DNA of 64,000 nt from Balaenoptera acutorostrata (lineage: Eukaryota > Chordata > Mammalia > Artiodactyla > Balaenopteridae): contig NC_080081.1 in assembly GCF_949987535.1 (NCBI RefSeq), forward strand, positions 67,043,603 through 67,107,602, read 5' to 3'. Position numbers and translations under genes: made by a program. The notes below the pieces were generated by a model. That model was not told where the DNA came from. It did not search any database and saw only the letters and a list, made by a program, of their open reading frames with translations. Of the stretch, positions 13,644 through 25,426 are shown one piece after another. Positions within the stretch are counted from its first letter, which is position 1; each line of letters begins with the position of its first letter.

Positions 13644-13830
13644 AAAAACCATCTCTACCTGAATAAAGTAAGCTAGTGACTTGATCAACACAGTAAAACT
13701 TTAGGAATCTTCTTTTTAAAAGACAAGCCTTTCTCTGAAATCTCAAAATCAAATGCTATATTGTATCTATAATTCTAAAGACTCTGTAAACATGGTCTTC
13801 ACCACCTTCACTATATAAATTCATACAGTG

Positions 13831-13856
13831 TTTTCCCCAATAAAGATCTATTAAAA
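13831..13856 (+). mobile_element. ultra-short L1-like 3' end insertion (26 nt)
   Basis: Between two identical 14-bp repeats AAATTCATACAGTG (13817-13830 and 13857-13870) lie 26 bases containing CCCCAATAAAGAT and ending in A's. That resembles the extreme 3' end of the local L1 (CTCCAATAAAAACGTT at about 24825). The structure fits a retroposed fragment, though the origin is inferred from a very short match. Confidence 0.5.
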
Positions 13857-14639
13857 AAATTCATACAGTGAATATTTAATCAGGCAGGTAAAAGTAGAGA
13901 CTGATTTATTTCTAAACACATTTACTTTATCACATCACTTAGCAACACCATTTATTTAGAAGAATCTCCAGTATAAAATGCTTTGCTAATTCACTTTATC
14001 TCTTACAGTGTTACTATTCTCTCAAATTAAATGAACGGTTATCAGGTAACATTTAATTGACTCTGTCCCTTTTCTTATGGATGCTGACTTTTACCACATA
14101 CATACAGGAGGTGGAGGTGGGAACCGGGAGGGGAAGGGGTGAGCAGTTTTCTCAGCTTTGTCAAAATGATGCAGGAAAAGGGGAGTGAAGTTAATCTATT
14201 AAGAGTATAAACTCATTCCATTCTCAATGGTGTCTAGAACACAAATCAATAAGATTCAGCACGCTTATTATAATAACTAAGTCAAAGAAATTGCAGCACT
14301 TACAAAAGCTTAAAAGTCTAAAAGCTAGGTCTCTAAACTGGAAACATATCCAGGCATACACATAAGAAGAGGAACTCCATTATAAAATAAGCAAGACAAA
14401 GAGTTGGATGTCACATAAATTCTATGCAAAGAATATTGGGAAAGTATATGTTCATATGCACCTCTGTGTGTTTGGAAGACAGCTAAAGGACAAGACAAGA
14501 CAAGCTTTTGTTTACTTCACATTCTTTTACACTGGTAAGACTTTTCTATTTTCCTTTAGATTCCTCTCTTGACTTCTGAAGATACTCCACATACAACTTG
14601 AAAAGAAAATAGAAACCATTAGTTATTTACCTTCAGCAT

Positions 14640-14830
14640 TTATTCATGACTTCATTCCATAAATATTTAATGACCTCCAACTAAGTGCCATGTGGAGACT
14701 AAGCCCTGGACAAGGAGACAGGAATATGAAGAAAGCAGCTCCTGCAGAGGAGAAGCTTTACAAACCCAGATGTACGTAAAGTGTTCCAGTACACAGTGGT
14801 ATGTTCTGAGCTTGTATACTGATTGTTAAA
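14640..14830 (-). repeat. LINE-2 relic
   Basis: Inverted L2 terminus text: TTCATTCCATAAATATTTAA, then CTAAGTGCCATGTGG and GGACAAGGAGACAGGAATAT. Confidence 0.5.
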
Positions 14831-15464
14831 ATGGCGAATGCATCTGTACTGATTAACAAGTAGACGGAAAGATTATTTAAAACCTTGCAGAGTCAGAATT
14901 CAAGCCCAAAATGCCTGGAAGAGCTCACACTGTTAACCAAGATAATACCCAGCCTCTCATTGGTCCTGAAGTTCCACCTAATTAAACCTTGCATTCCAGT
15001 GAATAATTTTTGTGACTTCATCTATACATAGACATTGACTATATGAGCCTCATATATTTTGTAGGGCTTGGAAATAATTTGGATGTAATTGATTTAGTTC
15101 AACAAAAACACCATGAACAATACCGTTGATGCTGAGAGAAATTTTCTACCAATTAGTGTTACAAGTCACTTAATAATGACCAATTTGAGGGAAGAGTTTG
15201 ATCCTATGTCAAATCATGGCCCAGGGAAGGTATGCTTTAGCTTGGGAAAGCTGCTTTCGTAAAAGATGACATCAAAACAACATTTTAAAATTATTAGTGA
15301 TTTGATGAGTGATTTGTACTGTAACCTTATACTTGTAAGCACTTTTATAAAACATATATATGTGTAATATATTATACTGCATAGTATATTAACAGCCTTC
15401 TTATAGTATGCTATTATTAATTATTTGTGCTGCCACTTATATCACTTGCTAAGTAATTATAGAT

Positions 15465-15494
15465 ATATGAATGTGTATATATACACATTCATAT
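15465..15494. repeat. perfect 30-bp palindrome
   Basis: ATATGAATGTGTATA is followed immediately by its reverse complement TATACACATTCATAT, inside an AT-rich block. Confidence 0.9.
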
Positions 15495-15649
15495 GTATGT
15501 ATATATATAATTTTATAATTGACAATGGTTTAAATTATTATTTACATCAATATATGGATATACAAATCAATACTTTGAGTATTGTCCCTGGATACAAATA
15601 TTAGTAGTTATGGGAACACAGAGGAAGTGATGTCTGACCTTAATAACAG

Positions 15650-16200
15650 GGGTAGAAGAAATCAGGGAGAAAATACACTATTGGAGTGAATCTCATGCAG
15701 AGACAATGGAAGGATACCAAAGAAGAAAGGAAAGGCATGTGGCATGTGCAGAAATCCTGAAAAGGCTGTGTGGCTGGATAGATTAGACTTGGCTAGTTTG
15801 TACATCAAGAAGAGTCTGAATTGTTTTTCTTTTTTTTGGCCGCACTGTGCACCTTGTGGGATTTTAGTTCCCCAACCAGGGATCGAACCCGGGCCCTCAG
15901 CAATGAAAGTGTGGAGTCCTAACCACTGAACCACCAGGGAATTCCCAAGAAGAGTCTGAATTTTATCCTGTGCATAACAAAAGACCATTGTGAGTTGGAA
16001 AGTAATAACGGTATCAGATTTGCACTGTAGAAAATGAACTGTGGCAGCAGAGGGGAGGATAGAAGGGTTTTTTTTAAAAGATAATTTAAAAAATCACAAC
16101 TGTTTTTTTAGGTAACTATAGAAACAGTGTGTATCTGGGTCAGAAGGGAAAGTGACAAGAGATGAAGAGATCCATTAGGAGAATTACATTAGAAAAAAGT
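15650..16200. repeat. old unclassified interspersed repeat, split by a SINE
   Basis: Text such as CATGTGGCATGTGCAGAAAT and AAGAGTCTGAATTTTATCCT is typical of a widespread ancient mammalian repeat that I cannot name with certainty. A CHR-2 SINE (15823-15946) divides it. Confidence 0.4.
15823..15946 (-). mobile_element. CHR-2-type SINE with exact target-site duplication
   Basis: This is an inverted copy with poly-T at the left and GGGAATTCCCTGGTGG on the minus strand at the right. Identical 16-bp repeats AAGAAGAGTCTGAATT lie at 15807-15822 and 15947-15962. It is inserted into an older interspersed repeat (about 15650-16200). Confidence 0.93.
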
Positions 16201-16202
16201 CC

Positions 16203-16395
16203 TTCATTCACTCAATAAACATTTATTGAGCAGCTATATGCTCCAGGCACTGAGGATACATCAATGAAAAACAAGGGTAAAAAACAGAGATAGTTCTCAT
16301 GGATAGCTTACTATATTACAGCTGGGGAAAATGGCTAACATTTATATAGCACTTACTCTGTGCCAATCATTATTTTAAGCAGTTTACTTTTAATA
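16203..16395 (-). repeat. LINE-2/MIR relics
   Basis: TCATTCACTCAATAAACATT with ATGCTCCAGGCACTGAGGAT is an inverted L2 end. It is followed by a second similar segment (GCTAACATTTATATAGCACT). Confidence 0.55.
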
Positions 16396-17889
16396 AATCA
16401 TTTAAGATAAACCACACTGATGTGGTTCTAATGGGATCAATAGCCATAGAGTTAGTGAAGGAATCTGATTCAACAGAAATTCAGGAAGCAGGTAAAATTG
16501 ACTGATTTAGTAACTGGATGGCTATGCATGGTGAAACAAAATGGTTCTTGAGGTCTAGGTAGCAAGAATAACTTTTTCTTAAATGGTTAATAACAATTTC
16601 TTAAATGGTTAAGTGTAGCCTACTTTTCTTAATTCTATAGCAATGATGCCGTGCTTTTAATTTGGGGCTGTTTCTGCATAAAAATAAAGTAAAGCAAGAG
16701 AAGGATTATGGGAACACAAAATGGTTCTTCTCTGTCTCTTGGATTTCTGAAGTCTACTAACCAGTTTTACCACTTTATTTTCAATTTCTGAAGTGGCCCT
16801 CTTGAGCTATGCTTAAAAACACTGTTTTCAGTGTTCTCAAATCATGCCTCTAATAACTATGTAAGTGGAGTTAAAGGTAACAGGTGGGGCATTACCAAGA
16901 TGAAATGATTAGATCTTTCTGCACAGAGGAAACCAGCAAAGAAATAGAGAGCAGGCACGTCTGCTCTCTCAGTTTGGAGGAAAGTAGTCAGAGCTCTCTT
17001 GAAACAAAAAGAGGAGAATTGTGTCCTGGCTTCCTTCATCAAAATACTATGAAGGTGCTATTTTCCAAGCTTAAATCAAAATCAACAAGAAGAATAAAAC
17101 GTAGTTCTAAATTGAAAACCAAACATAGCAAGATAATTTTGTTCCCTTAATCTTTTCTTTTAATTTCTTAGTACCACGAATACTAATAGCCTCTGCAAAA
17201 AGTGAGTCTTATGTGAAATGGTACTTAGCCATAACTGAATAATTTATTCTGGAATCTTCTACCATAACAACAATATGAGAATTCTAAATGTGAACCACCT
17301 AAAGGTACACTGTCTTCTTAACCTTATATTTATTCCCTAAGTGAAAAATCGCTAATGATACCACTACTTGGCAATTGATTTTTTATCCTTAGGGGCAGAA
17401 ACAGATCAATAAATTAATGATTTTAGTAAATTTACACTAACTGTTCTAAAAGAAAAGGTTCAGGAAAACTTTTTCCCCCTCATTTACACAAACATTATTG
17501 CTCCTAGGAAATGTACATTATGAAATCAATCTACATTTGTGAAGCAAGAACCAAAACATCTATATTTTGTGTGTGTGTGTGGTTCACATATTCCTCACTT
17601 TATCACAATGTTAAAAAACCATATTTTTCCTTATTTGCAATTGGGATTAGGTATGACATCTTTCCCTTTGACTTCACTGGAATATTGCAGAAAGACCCAT
17701 GGCTGTAAAACTTATCAGGTAGAAACAGATAAATAAAGCTGTTAAATAAAATCTACATATTACCCAATCATTATCTTTAAGAACATTAGAAGGACAAGAT
17801 TTTAAAAAGCAGACAGTTTTCCTGTAAAATCACAGGAAAATAAGATTTTACATTTTTATTACACGGAATCGAGAAGTATCTGTTTACTG

Positions 17890-18033
17890 GGGACTTGCCT
17901 GGTGGCACAGTGGTTAAGACTGTGCTCCCAATGCAGGGGGCCCAGGTTCGATCTCCGGTCAGGGAACTAGATCCCACATGCATGCCGCAACTAAGACCCG
18001 GAGCAACCAAATAAATTAATTAATTAAAAAAAA
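17890..18033 (+). mobile_element. CHR-family SINE with exact target-site duplication
   Basis: This starts GGGACTTGCCTGGTGGCACA, with a B box GGTTCGATCTC and a tail (AATT)n then A8. Identical 18-bp repeats AGAAGTATCTGTTTACTG lie at 17872-17889 and 18034-18051. It belongs to the CHR group but is a shorter subfamily than the copies near 22.5 and 31.7 kb. Confidence 0.92.
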
Positions 18034-18785
18034 AGAAGTATCTGTTTACTGCAAATAATTCACATAAGCAATATTCAGCTTTTAAGGAACATGTTAAGAG
18101 TAATATACAAATCCACAGCACTTATTTTCCAATGATATAAATGGAGAATTTCAAAATATATGCTCTTCTTATTACTTAAATTTGCTAATTTTCTCAGATG
18201 CTTTTATTTGTTTTTTTCTTTATGATAATGATTAAGTGGAACATCTGTCAGCTGCATAACTATACTACAGTATAGTTTAGTACAGCATTCTATACTAAAT
18301 ATATTTAGGAGATTATAAGACCTGAACAAACATGGTATTTTATCACTGTCTTTGGCTGGTTGTGTCCCAGCGTATTAGACTTGCGATCAAAACTGTCCCT
18401 CAAACCTCACAATTGCTAAATCAACATGTTTTGGAGTACTACATTTTGGTAAAAGCATGTTACTATATTTAACCTTCAAGTCTATAAAATTTATATTTCC
18501 AGTCATTAAAAAAGAGAAATAAAACATGTACAGTGAAAAGAAGTACAGTGTTTTGTATTTCTATGATTTGGCCAAAGTGAAAACTCATTATTATTAGATT
18601 AATGGAAATCTTAGTTTAGCTACTTACTAGTGGTCCAATAACTTTGGAAGCATTCTTAGCCTTTAGATTCAGCATTGAAGAAGTGTTAATTATTCTTCCA
18701 CTTTTGTCCCTGTATATCCCATCTTTCCACCAAAAACAAATAGTCAGAGAGTCAAACTTTATACACAGTTGAGAAAGGCAAGCAC

Positions 18786-18880
18786 AAGGAAGAAAGGAAG
18801 AAAGAAAAGGACAGAAGGAGGAGCGAGAGAGGGAAAATAAGCAAGGAAAAAAAAAAAAGAAAGACAAATAGAAAGAGAAG
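18786..18880. repeat. polypurine tract (GGAA/GAAA-rich)
   Basis: About 95 bases almost entirely A and G on the plus strand, including A12. It lies beside a MIR relic. Confidence 0.85.
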
Positions 18881-18894
18881 CTCTGGAAACCCTC

Positions 18895-19130
18895 ATAGTA
18901 GTAGCTACCTGCACAGTTCTTACTATGCCGCAGGACCTGTGCTGCATGAATGATCCTATTTCCACGAATAACCTTACTTAAATCTTCAAAAGAACCTTAT
19001 TAGCTAGGTACTATTATTGTCCCACTTTACAAATGAAACTGAGGCTTGGAAAGGTTCACTCTCTTGGCCCAGGGTCACATCACCAATTGGTATTTTTCCC
19101 AGTTCTAACTCCAGAGGCTGCGCCCCTCAC
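18895..19130 (-). repeat. MIR relic
   Basis: ATTATTGTCCCACTTTACAA, then ATGAAACTGAGGCTTGGAAA and CCAGGGTCACATCACCAA, form an inverted MIR core. Confidence 0.65.
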
Positions 19131-19399
19131 TTGGATGGAAAGGAAGATAAGCAGGGTCAAGAGGTTGACCTTCCTGTGTACACATTTCAAAGAAGTAAGA
19201 CATCTCATAATTAATATGTTGGAAAGGACCTCTTAATTTCCCTTCAACCTTTTCCATGCCCCGCTAGTCCTTTCCATCTCAACAAATGGCAGCACCATTC
19301 TCCGCTGGCCAAGAAACCCAGAATCATGCTTAATTCTCTTTTTTCCTTACCCCATAATCCAATCCATCAGTAAGTACTATAGATTGAGATCTGAAATTA

Positions 19400-20290
19400 T
19401 GCAAGCCTGTCTTCTTGTCTCTGTATCAGATGTCTTCCTGCATCAGTCCCTGCTTTCTCCTTGATACGTCCCCTTGACTCTCCACAGCTACAAGAGTCAT
19501 CTTCTGAAAACATAAACTGGAACGTGTTACTCCCTTGTTTTAAAATGATTTGGGTTCCCTGTGCTATACAGTAGGTCCTTGTCGGTTATCCATTTAAAAT
19601 ATAGCAGTGTGTATATGTCAATCCCAAACTCTGTTCAATATTCTGTAACAACCTAAATGGGAAAAAAATTTGAAAAAGAATAGATACATGTATATGTATA
19701 ACTGAATCACTTTGCTGGGCACCTGAAACTAACACAACATTGTTAATCAACTATACTCCAAAATAAAATAAAAAGTTAAAGAAAATGATTTGGGGGATTC
19801 TCTTTCCCTCAGAACAAAGTCGAAATTACTGCCCTGGGTTTATAAGGCTCTCGCCCCAGTCTGTCTCCCGAGAACCATCTTGCCCCACTCTCTGGTTTGT
19901 TAACTGAGCTCCAGGTGTGTCGATGTTCTTCCGGTCACTCGAACACACCAAGCTCAGTGCCATCGCACGTGCTTTTCCCTCCACCTGGAACATTTCTTCC
20001 TCCCTTCTTCCTGATGCAGCTTCATCTCATCCTAGGTCTAAGCTTAAATAGCACACCTTTCAGAGGCCTTTCCTGACATCTGCATCTCTATCTTGGATTT
20101 AATTATAACCCCCATAATACTTTAAACAATGTATACGTGCTGTATTTGTCTACTGTTTTATCATCCATAGCTATCAGAACCTCAGGTCAGAGGTCATAAC
20201 TGCCATGATCGTCATTATTTTCCGAGATCCCAATAGACACCTGAAACATAGTTGGGGCACCAAAAATACTTGTTGAATAATTCAATAAAT
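19400..20290 (+). repeat. LINE-2 relic split by an L1 insertion
   Basis: L2-like text runs on both sides of the inverted L1 at 19555-19791 (left: CAAGAGTCATCTTCTGAAAA; right: GTGCTTTTCCCTCCACCTGG, TTTCCTGACATCTGCATC, and the terminus TTGTTGAATAATTCAATAAA). Confidence 0.65.
19555..19791 (+). mobile_element. LINE-1 3' end with 5' inversion, nested in an L2
   Basis: Bases 19555 to about 19631 are the reverse complement of the L1 segment seen forward at 21795-21875 (GTTCCCTGTGCTATACAGTA here; TACTGTATAGCACAGGGAAC there). From about 19632 the element runs forward (TTCAATATTCTGTAACAACC) to an A-rich end. Identical 13-bp repeats AAAATGATTTGGG lie at 19542-19554 and 19792-19804. The flanks belong to one L2 element. 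Confidence 0.88.
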
Positions 20291-21785
20291 AAGTGAATAG
20301 GGAAACTCTTTAAGTTTCACCATAGAAACTCTGAACCTTCTCTTCCATTGCATTCCGGTTCTCTGTTGTATTCTTATAGGTTCTAGCAAATATAGAATCA
20401 TACTAATTACAACTGTCATTGAACACCACGGTCTATTTCTCCCGGCCACGCAGAGCAAATTTAAAAAGACAGACTGGGATATTACTGAGTAATGTAATAT
20501 ATACCACAAATAAATATTTGATTTGAGATTATGGTATTTTAGTCACTTATGAAAGATTTGCTTAGTTTTTAAAAGGTGATTATCATTTGTTTTGAGAATA
20601 AATATAGAACCATGCTAAATGTCTAAAAATGTGTCTAATGAGGATTCATATTCATGGGAAGATTTAATGATTTAAGAAACGTTTCCTCTGAACTAAAGCT
20701 AATGAAAACAGTACAGCCATATGACATATAATTTTGGAATGAACCTAAAGAATAATTAACTAATACAATTTAGTTTATATTTTTCTATTTAAAAGGTACA
20801 ACTTCTTTCATGGACAGTACAGTACAGGTGTTTTATAGATTCATGATTTTAAAGGCAGGGATCTGGCGTAGAAAGATCTTGATGACTTGAACTGTTCTGA
20901 ACTGTTCAATGAAAAAGGAAAGGCTTACAAACATTATGCCATAGTCGCCAACACCTTCTCCCAGGACCTGTATTCTAGTGGATCTGTGTTCTCTTACAGA
21001 TTAAAAATACTCGTATCAGTGCCTGACATTACTTCACTGTCTTATTATAACCCCCTGAGGCACTAGTGTCTTTCCTCTGGTTCTCATGTCACTAGTAATT
21101 AACTTTATTGCCAAGAATGCTTGCTTTTTTTCTCTCAGCTGAATGTCTGTAAAATCTTTTAATGCTTGTACTCAGACCTCATTTTCCGACTTACTGCACT
21201 TATTTATATTTTTCCAGCCCTTGCTTTAAATTCAAGCTAATTATCAATAATGACTTTGCTTTAAACCCTGAAGTTACTGGTCACCTTCCAGCAAAAACTT
21301 GTGCTTCTTCTAAACCAGCATGAAGAGCTTCCAGTCTCCCGGTGTCTTGAGTATTCAACCATCAGGTACGGAATAAAATTCTGAAAGCCTCATCCTTAAC
21401 TGACATTTCATATACAGAAATGACTTTGCAGCTTTTTCTACTATGTCAAGAAGCTATTTATATCTTTCAATAGCATATGAATTAGGGATCTTGGCGGATG
21501 AAAAACTGGGCACTGCAAGGCACAAAGAGAGTGGCAACACATGTCTGGCTATGGACCAGATACATTATAATGGCCAACACGCATATCATGTCTGATGCCC
21601 AGTTTCAGTGCCAAAACCAGAGAGAGACTCTCATAGACGGTGTGCCCATGTCATATGAGAGCTCAAATGAGGAAGCGGCAAACCAGTTTTCATAATGAAG
21701 AAAAAAGTAGGGCTCCCCCTACTAAGTATACCAGGCCAGATGATAACATATCCTAATTCTTTCTTCCCATCAGGAAGTATCTTGA

Positions 21786-22050
21786 TTTATGTCAGAGTTT
21801 GGGATTGACATATACATACTGCTATATATAAAATAGATAACCAACAAAGACCTACTGTATAGCACAGGGAACTCTGCTCAATATTCTGTAATAACCTAAA
21901 TGGGGAAAGAATTTGACAAAGAATAGATACATGTATATGTATAACTGAATCATTTTGCTGCGCATGTGAAACTAACACAACATTGTTAATCAACTATATT
22001 CCAACATAAAATAAAAATTTAAAAAAGAGAGAAATATTGCAGAGAAAAAA
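21786..22050 (+). mobile_element. LINE-1 3'-end fragment
   Basis: This is a forward copy with CCTACTGTATAGCACAGGGA, CAATATTCTGTAATAACC and ATGTATATGTATAACTGAAT, ending in an A-rich tail. Identical 12-bp repeats GAAGTATCTTGA at 21774-21785 and 22051-22062 flank it. It is colinear, unlike the copies at 19555 and 51277. Confidence 0.88.
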
Positions 22051-22489
22051 GAAGTATCTTGAATCTGATGCTCAGGCTTTGAGACTTGAAACAAGCAAAC
22101 AAACAAGAAACATAAAAATGTACATAATGACTTTTTAATAAGAACTGAGGATACTTTATGCTAATATAGTTTTCTACTTCTCTCCCTGTCATAAAGTTGT
22201 CTCACATGAGGCAAAAAAATTGGGGTGACTAAAAATACTTAAGGCTGTGGTGCTGACTTAAAAATTTCAGTGATTTATAGAAAATGTTGATTTCTTTTTA
22301 AATTTTAAAATTGTATAATTGTTTATATAACATACTGACAACTTTTTTTTTCTGAAAAGAATTCTTTAAGAATAACATGAGCTCTAAACTGGTGGTTACT
22401 GTGAATCTCTTCAATCTTAAGTATATTTCACTGAAGGTTTCAAAGGCATTTTTACAGCAGTTAGTTTCATGTGTTTAAAAATGTGAAAG

Positions 22490-22749
22490 GGGCTTCCTTG
22501 GTGGCGCAGTGGTTGAGAATCTGCCTGCTAATGCAGGGGACACGGGTTCGCGCCCTGGTCTGGGAAGATCCCACATGCCGCGGAGCAACTGGGCCCGTGA
22601 GCCACAACTGCTGAGCCTGCGCGTCTGGAGCCTGTGCTCCGCAACAAGAGAGGCCGCGATAGTGAGAGGCCCGCGCACCGCGATGAAGAGTGGCCCCCGC
22701 TTGCCGCAACTAGAGACAGCCCTCACACAGAAACGAAGACCCAACATAG

Positions 22750-22780
<31 letters not shown>

Positions 22781-22798
22781 AAAATAACTCTTTAAAAA
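22490..22798 (+). mobile_element. CHR-1-type SINE, full length
   Basis: This starts GGGCTTCCTTGGTGGCGCAG and contains a B box (GGTTCGCGCCC) and the long CHR-1 body ending CGAAGACCCAACA. The tail is (CAAT)n then A-rich. Identical 13-bp repeats AAAAATGTGAAAG lie at 22477-22489 and 22799-22811. The reading frames seen through it are not genes. Confidence 0.94.
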
Positions 22799-22979
22799 AA
22801 AAATGTGAAAGCTTTACTAAGAATCTTTTTTGGTGCCACAAGGATTTAAATCAATGCTAGGATAAGAGAATGTTCTAAAGGAATGCAAAGGGTCCCCTGG
22901 GAAGTGTTTATAGGAGCTTTTTGTAGAATACTACTTAATTGATCCTTATATAAGATAGAGCTTCTTTTGGCCATTTGTA

Positions 22980-23310
22980 TATTCATTTATTTTAATATTT
23001 GTTTAATATTTACTGTGTGTTCACCCCTGGATAGGCCTTGTGGTATAAAGATTAATGACACCTTTTTTTGACTTGAAAAAGTTTCTTCTCTACTAATGGA
23101 GGTCTTCACATTAACAAATAATCAGAATACAACATTCTTGTTCTAAAGAAAGGTAGGGATAGAAGCACAAAAAAGGGCCATGGCTAATTTTGTTATCAAG
23201 ATATTGGGAGAAACTTTGGAGAGGGAATGACATCTGAGTTGAAAGTTGAGGAGTGATTAGCAGTCATTAGGGCTGAGGGTGGGACATACCTGGAATAGTT
23301 ACATGAGACT
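22980..23310 (-). repeat. LINE-2 relic
   Basis: Inverted L2-like sequence: TATTCATTTATTTTAATATT ... TTAACAAATAATCAG ... AATGACATCTGAGTTGAAAG. Confidence 0.5.
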
Positions 23311-23487
23311 GGATTTCACATCATAGTAAAGAGCTAGACGATTTCCTTGGAGACAAAACTAAAAAGGGACAGGAGCGCTTTCATGTTAGAATACTTATAA
23401 TGTTAGAAGAGGAAAATTACAGAGTTAAATGCTGAGAAGAAATCAGGGAAAATATGCTCTGTTATGAAGGGGATAAAAGAATACATG

Positions 23488-23766
23488 TTTTTTTCAAGGA
23501 TGTGCTTCTTGTAAGCAACATGTAATTGGGTTTTGTTTTCTTATCCAGTTTGACAACTTTTATATTCTAATTAGAACATTTAGTTCACTTACATTTAATA
23601 TAATTATCGATACATTTTGCTTTATATCTACCATCATAATATTTGCTTTCTTTTTGTTTCTTCTGTTCTATGTTCTGTCTTCTCTCATTTCTTGTTTGCT
23701 TTTGGATTTATTTTATTATTATTAGTTTTCTAATTTCTTCCCTCTATTAGCTTAGGAAAAAAAAAA
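23488..23766 (+). mobile_element. retroposed LINE-1-like fragment with poly-A tail
   Basis: The block is bounded by identical 13-bp repeats AAAAGAATACATG (23475-23487 and 23767-23779) and ends in a run of A's. Its body (TGTGCTTCTTGTAAGCAACA, TTAGTTCACTTACATTTAAT) resembles a widespread old mammalian L1 internal segment. Assignment to L1 is from memory of that text. Confidence 0.7.
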
Positions 23767-24129
23767 AAAAGAATACATGCTTTTTTTCTTCCCACAAAAT
23801 TCCAAGTACTAGATCTGGAATTTTAATTCAAAGAGGCAATTATCAAAGGAGAATGTGTTTTCCAAGTCTGTATTATTATCATTACATTGAATTACCCTTG
23901 AGAAGACATAAAGGGTAAAAGCAAAAGAGATGGAAGACGGTTTAGCTAAATCCATAGGTGATTGCTACCCACACTTATATACAAAAGCTCTTTGGATGAA
24001 GCCACAGATAACAGGAACACACTTCCTAATTTCAGAGTTTGACCTTTTAGATTGTAACTATGAAAATGCATGTGTTGATTGGCCCCAGAAAACTGGATGG
24101 ATGACCTATTTTGATGTAACATTTTCATG

Positions 24130-24252
24130 GGTTTTTTTTTGGGGGCTGCGCCGCGCGGCTTGTGGGATTTTAGTTTCCTGACCAGGGACTGAACCTGGGC
24201 CCTCAGCAGTGAGAGTGCAGAGACCTAAGCAATGGACTACCGAGGAATTTCC
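24130..24252 (-). mobile_element. CHR-2-type SINE, diverged
   Basis: This is an inverted copy with poly-T at 24132-24140, a CGCGCGGCTTGTGGGATTTT core, and GAGGAAATTCCTCGG on the minus strand at the right end. I could not find a convincing target-site duplication. Confidence 0.87.
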
Positions 24253-24678
24253 TCAGGTTCTTCACTAATATTCCAATAAATGTATTTCACTACTAAGTGA
24301 TCATTTGAAGAGTTACAATATGACAATTTATAATTATGAATTTTAAGGGCTGCATAACATTTTCTGATGTAGGTACCATTACTAAAAAGCTCTATTTTTA
24401 TTGGCATTTAGAGTAATTTCCAGATTGCTACTTTTCACATGGTGACATAATACATGTGCCTACAAATTTTTGCTTCTGTTGAGCCGTGTCTCAAGTGGAA
24501 TATTATAGCCTTCTTGACTTTATCTCCGTATTCACAAATGTTTCTTCAACTTTATGTTCTCAGTTTACAACCTCACAAATAGTTTGGAAGTGTACCTCTT
24601 TCATCATAATCCCTGAAGTGAATTTTTTAAAAGTTTCTTTGTAATTTAATTGATCAAATAATTATAAAATGGTACCTT

Positions 24679-24847
24679 TGTGACCAGCTAGAAGGGGGGT
24701 GGGATAGGGAGGGTGGGAGGGAGGGAGACGCAGGAGGGAAGAGATAATGGGGATATATGTATATGTATAACTGATTCACTTCGTTAGAAAGCAGAAACTA
24801 ACACACCATTGTAAAGCAATTATACTCCAATAAAAACGTTAAAAAAA
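24679..24847 (+). mobile_element. LINE-1 3'-end fragment, younger subfamily, with G-rich tract
   Basis: This has the poly-purine 3' UTR (GGGGGGTGGGATAGGGAGGG) followed by ATGTATATGTATAACTGATT and CAATTATACTCCAATAAAAA, then poly-A. Near-identical 12-bp repeats AAATGGTACCTT (24667) and AAATAGTACCTT (24848) flank it. Confidence 0.88.
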
Positions 24848-25164
24848 AAATAGTACCTTAAGGTTGATTTGATTTGTGTTTATTTCAACTTTAGAAAGAA
24901 TAAATTTTTTTCCACATGTAGTTAGAAAAATTACAGTGTGATACCAGGAAAGAATACTATAAATGTTAGGATGCAGTGACCTTTGAAGTATTCTAAAATA
25001 AAATTGTACACCCCAGAGGATGCAGAACTTTTTGTCTCTCAGCAGATCCTACTCTGACTTCACTCTCGTCTATCAAACATGCCTAAAAACTCAGTCTGGA
25101 GAGCCCAGAAGAATTCCAGTATTTTTCCCTCTTACGCCAATCCTAAATAAGTGTCGAAGTTACT

Positions 25165-25330
25165 GTTTGAGGAAGGAATCTGGGATTCAAATTGGCCTCT
25201 AGCTGCCTGGTTATACAACTTGAAGGAGGTCAGTTACCTATATCTGTGACTCAGTTTCCTCATCTGCCAAATATATGTATTTTTAACTGTGCTCGGAGCT
25301 GTGAAGGCAAAATTGCATAAATGATAGTTC
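25165..25330 (+). repeat. MIR relic
   Basis: AATCTGGGATTCAAATTGGC ... GGTCAGTTACCTATATCTGT ... ACTCAGTTTCCTCATCTGCC is forward MIR text. Confidence 0.65.
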
Positions 25331-25383
25331 TAATAAAAGATCTAATGGAAAGAATCCTGACATATGAGGATCTGTGTGCATGC

Positions 25384-25385
<2 letters not shown>

Positions 25386-25423
<38 letters not shown>
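25386..25423. repeat. (GT)n microsatellite
   Basis: About 19 uninterrupted GT units. It gives rise to a spurious histidine/threonine open frame on the minus strand. Confidence 0.95.

Positions 25424-25426
<3 letters not shown>

Noticed and set aside
22500..22575. tRNA-like sequence with A/B-box motifs
   Set aside because: It belongs to the tRNA-derived head of the SINE; it lacks a proper acceptor stem and is followed by SINE body and tail.
22467..22787. Open frames of 80-93 codons through CHR-1 SINEs (also at 422-680 and 31729-32067)
   Set aside because: The same peptides recur in each SINE copy because the GC-rich SINE lacks stops; they are not genes.
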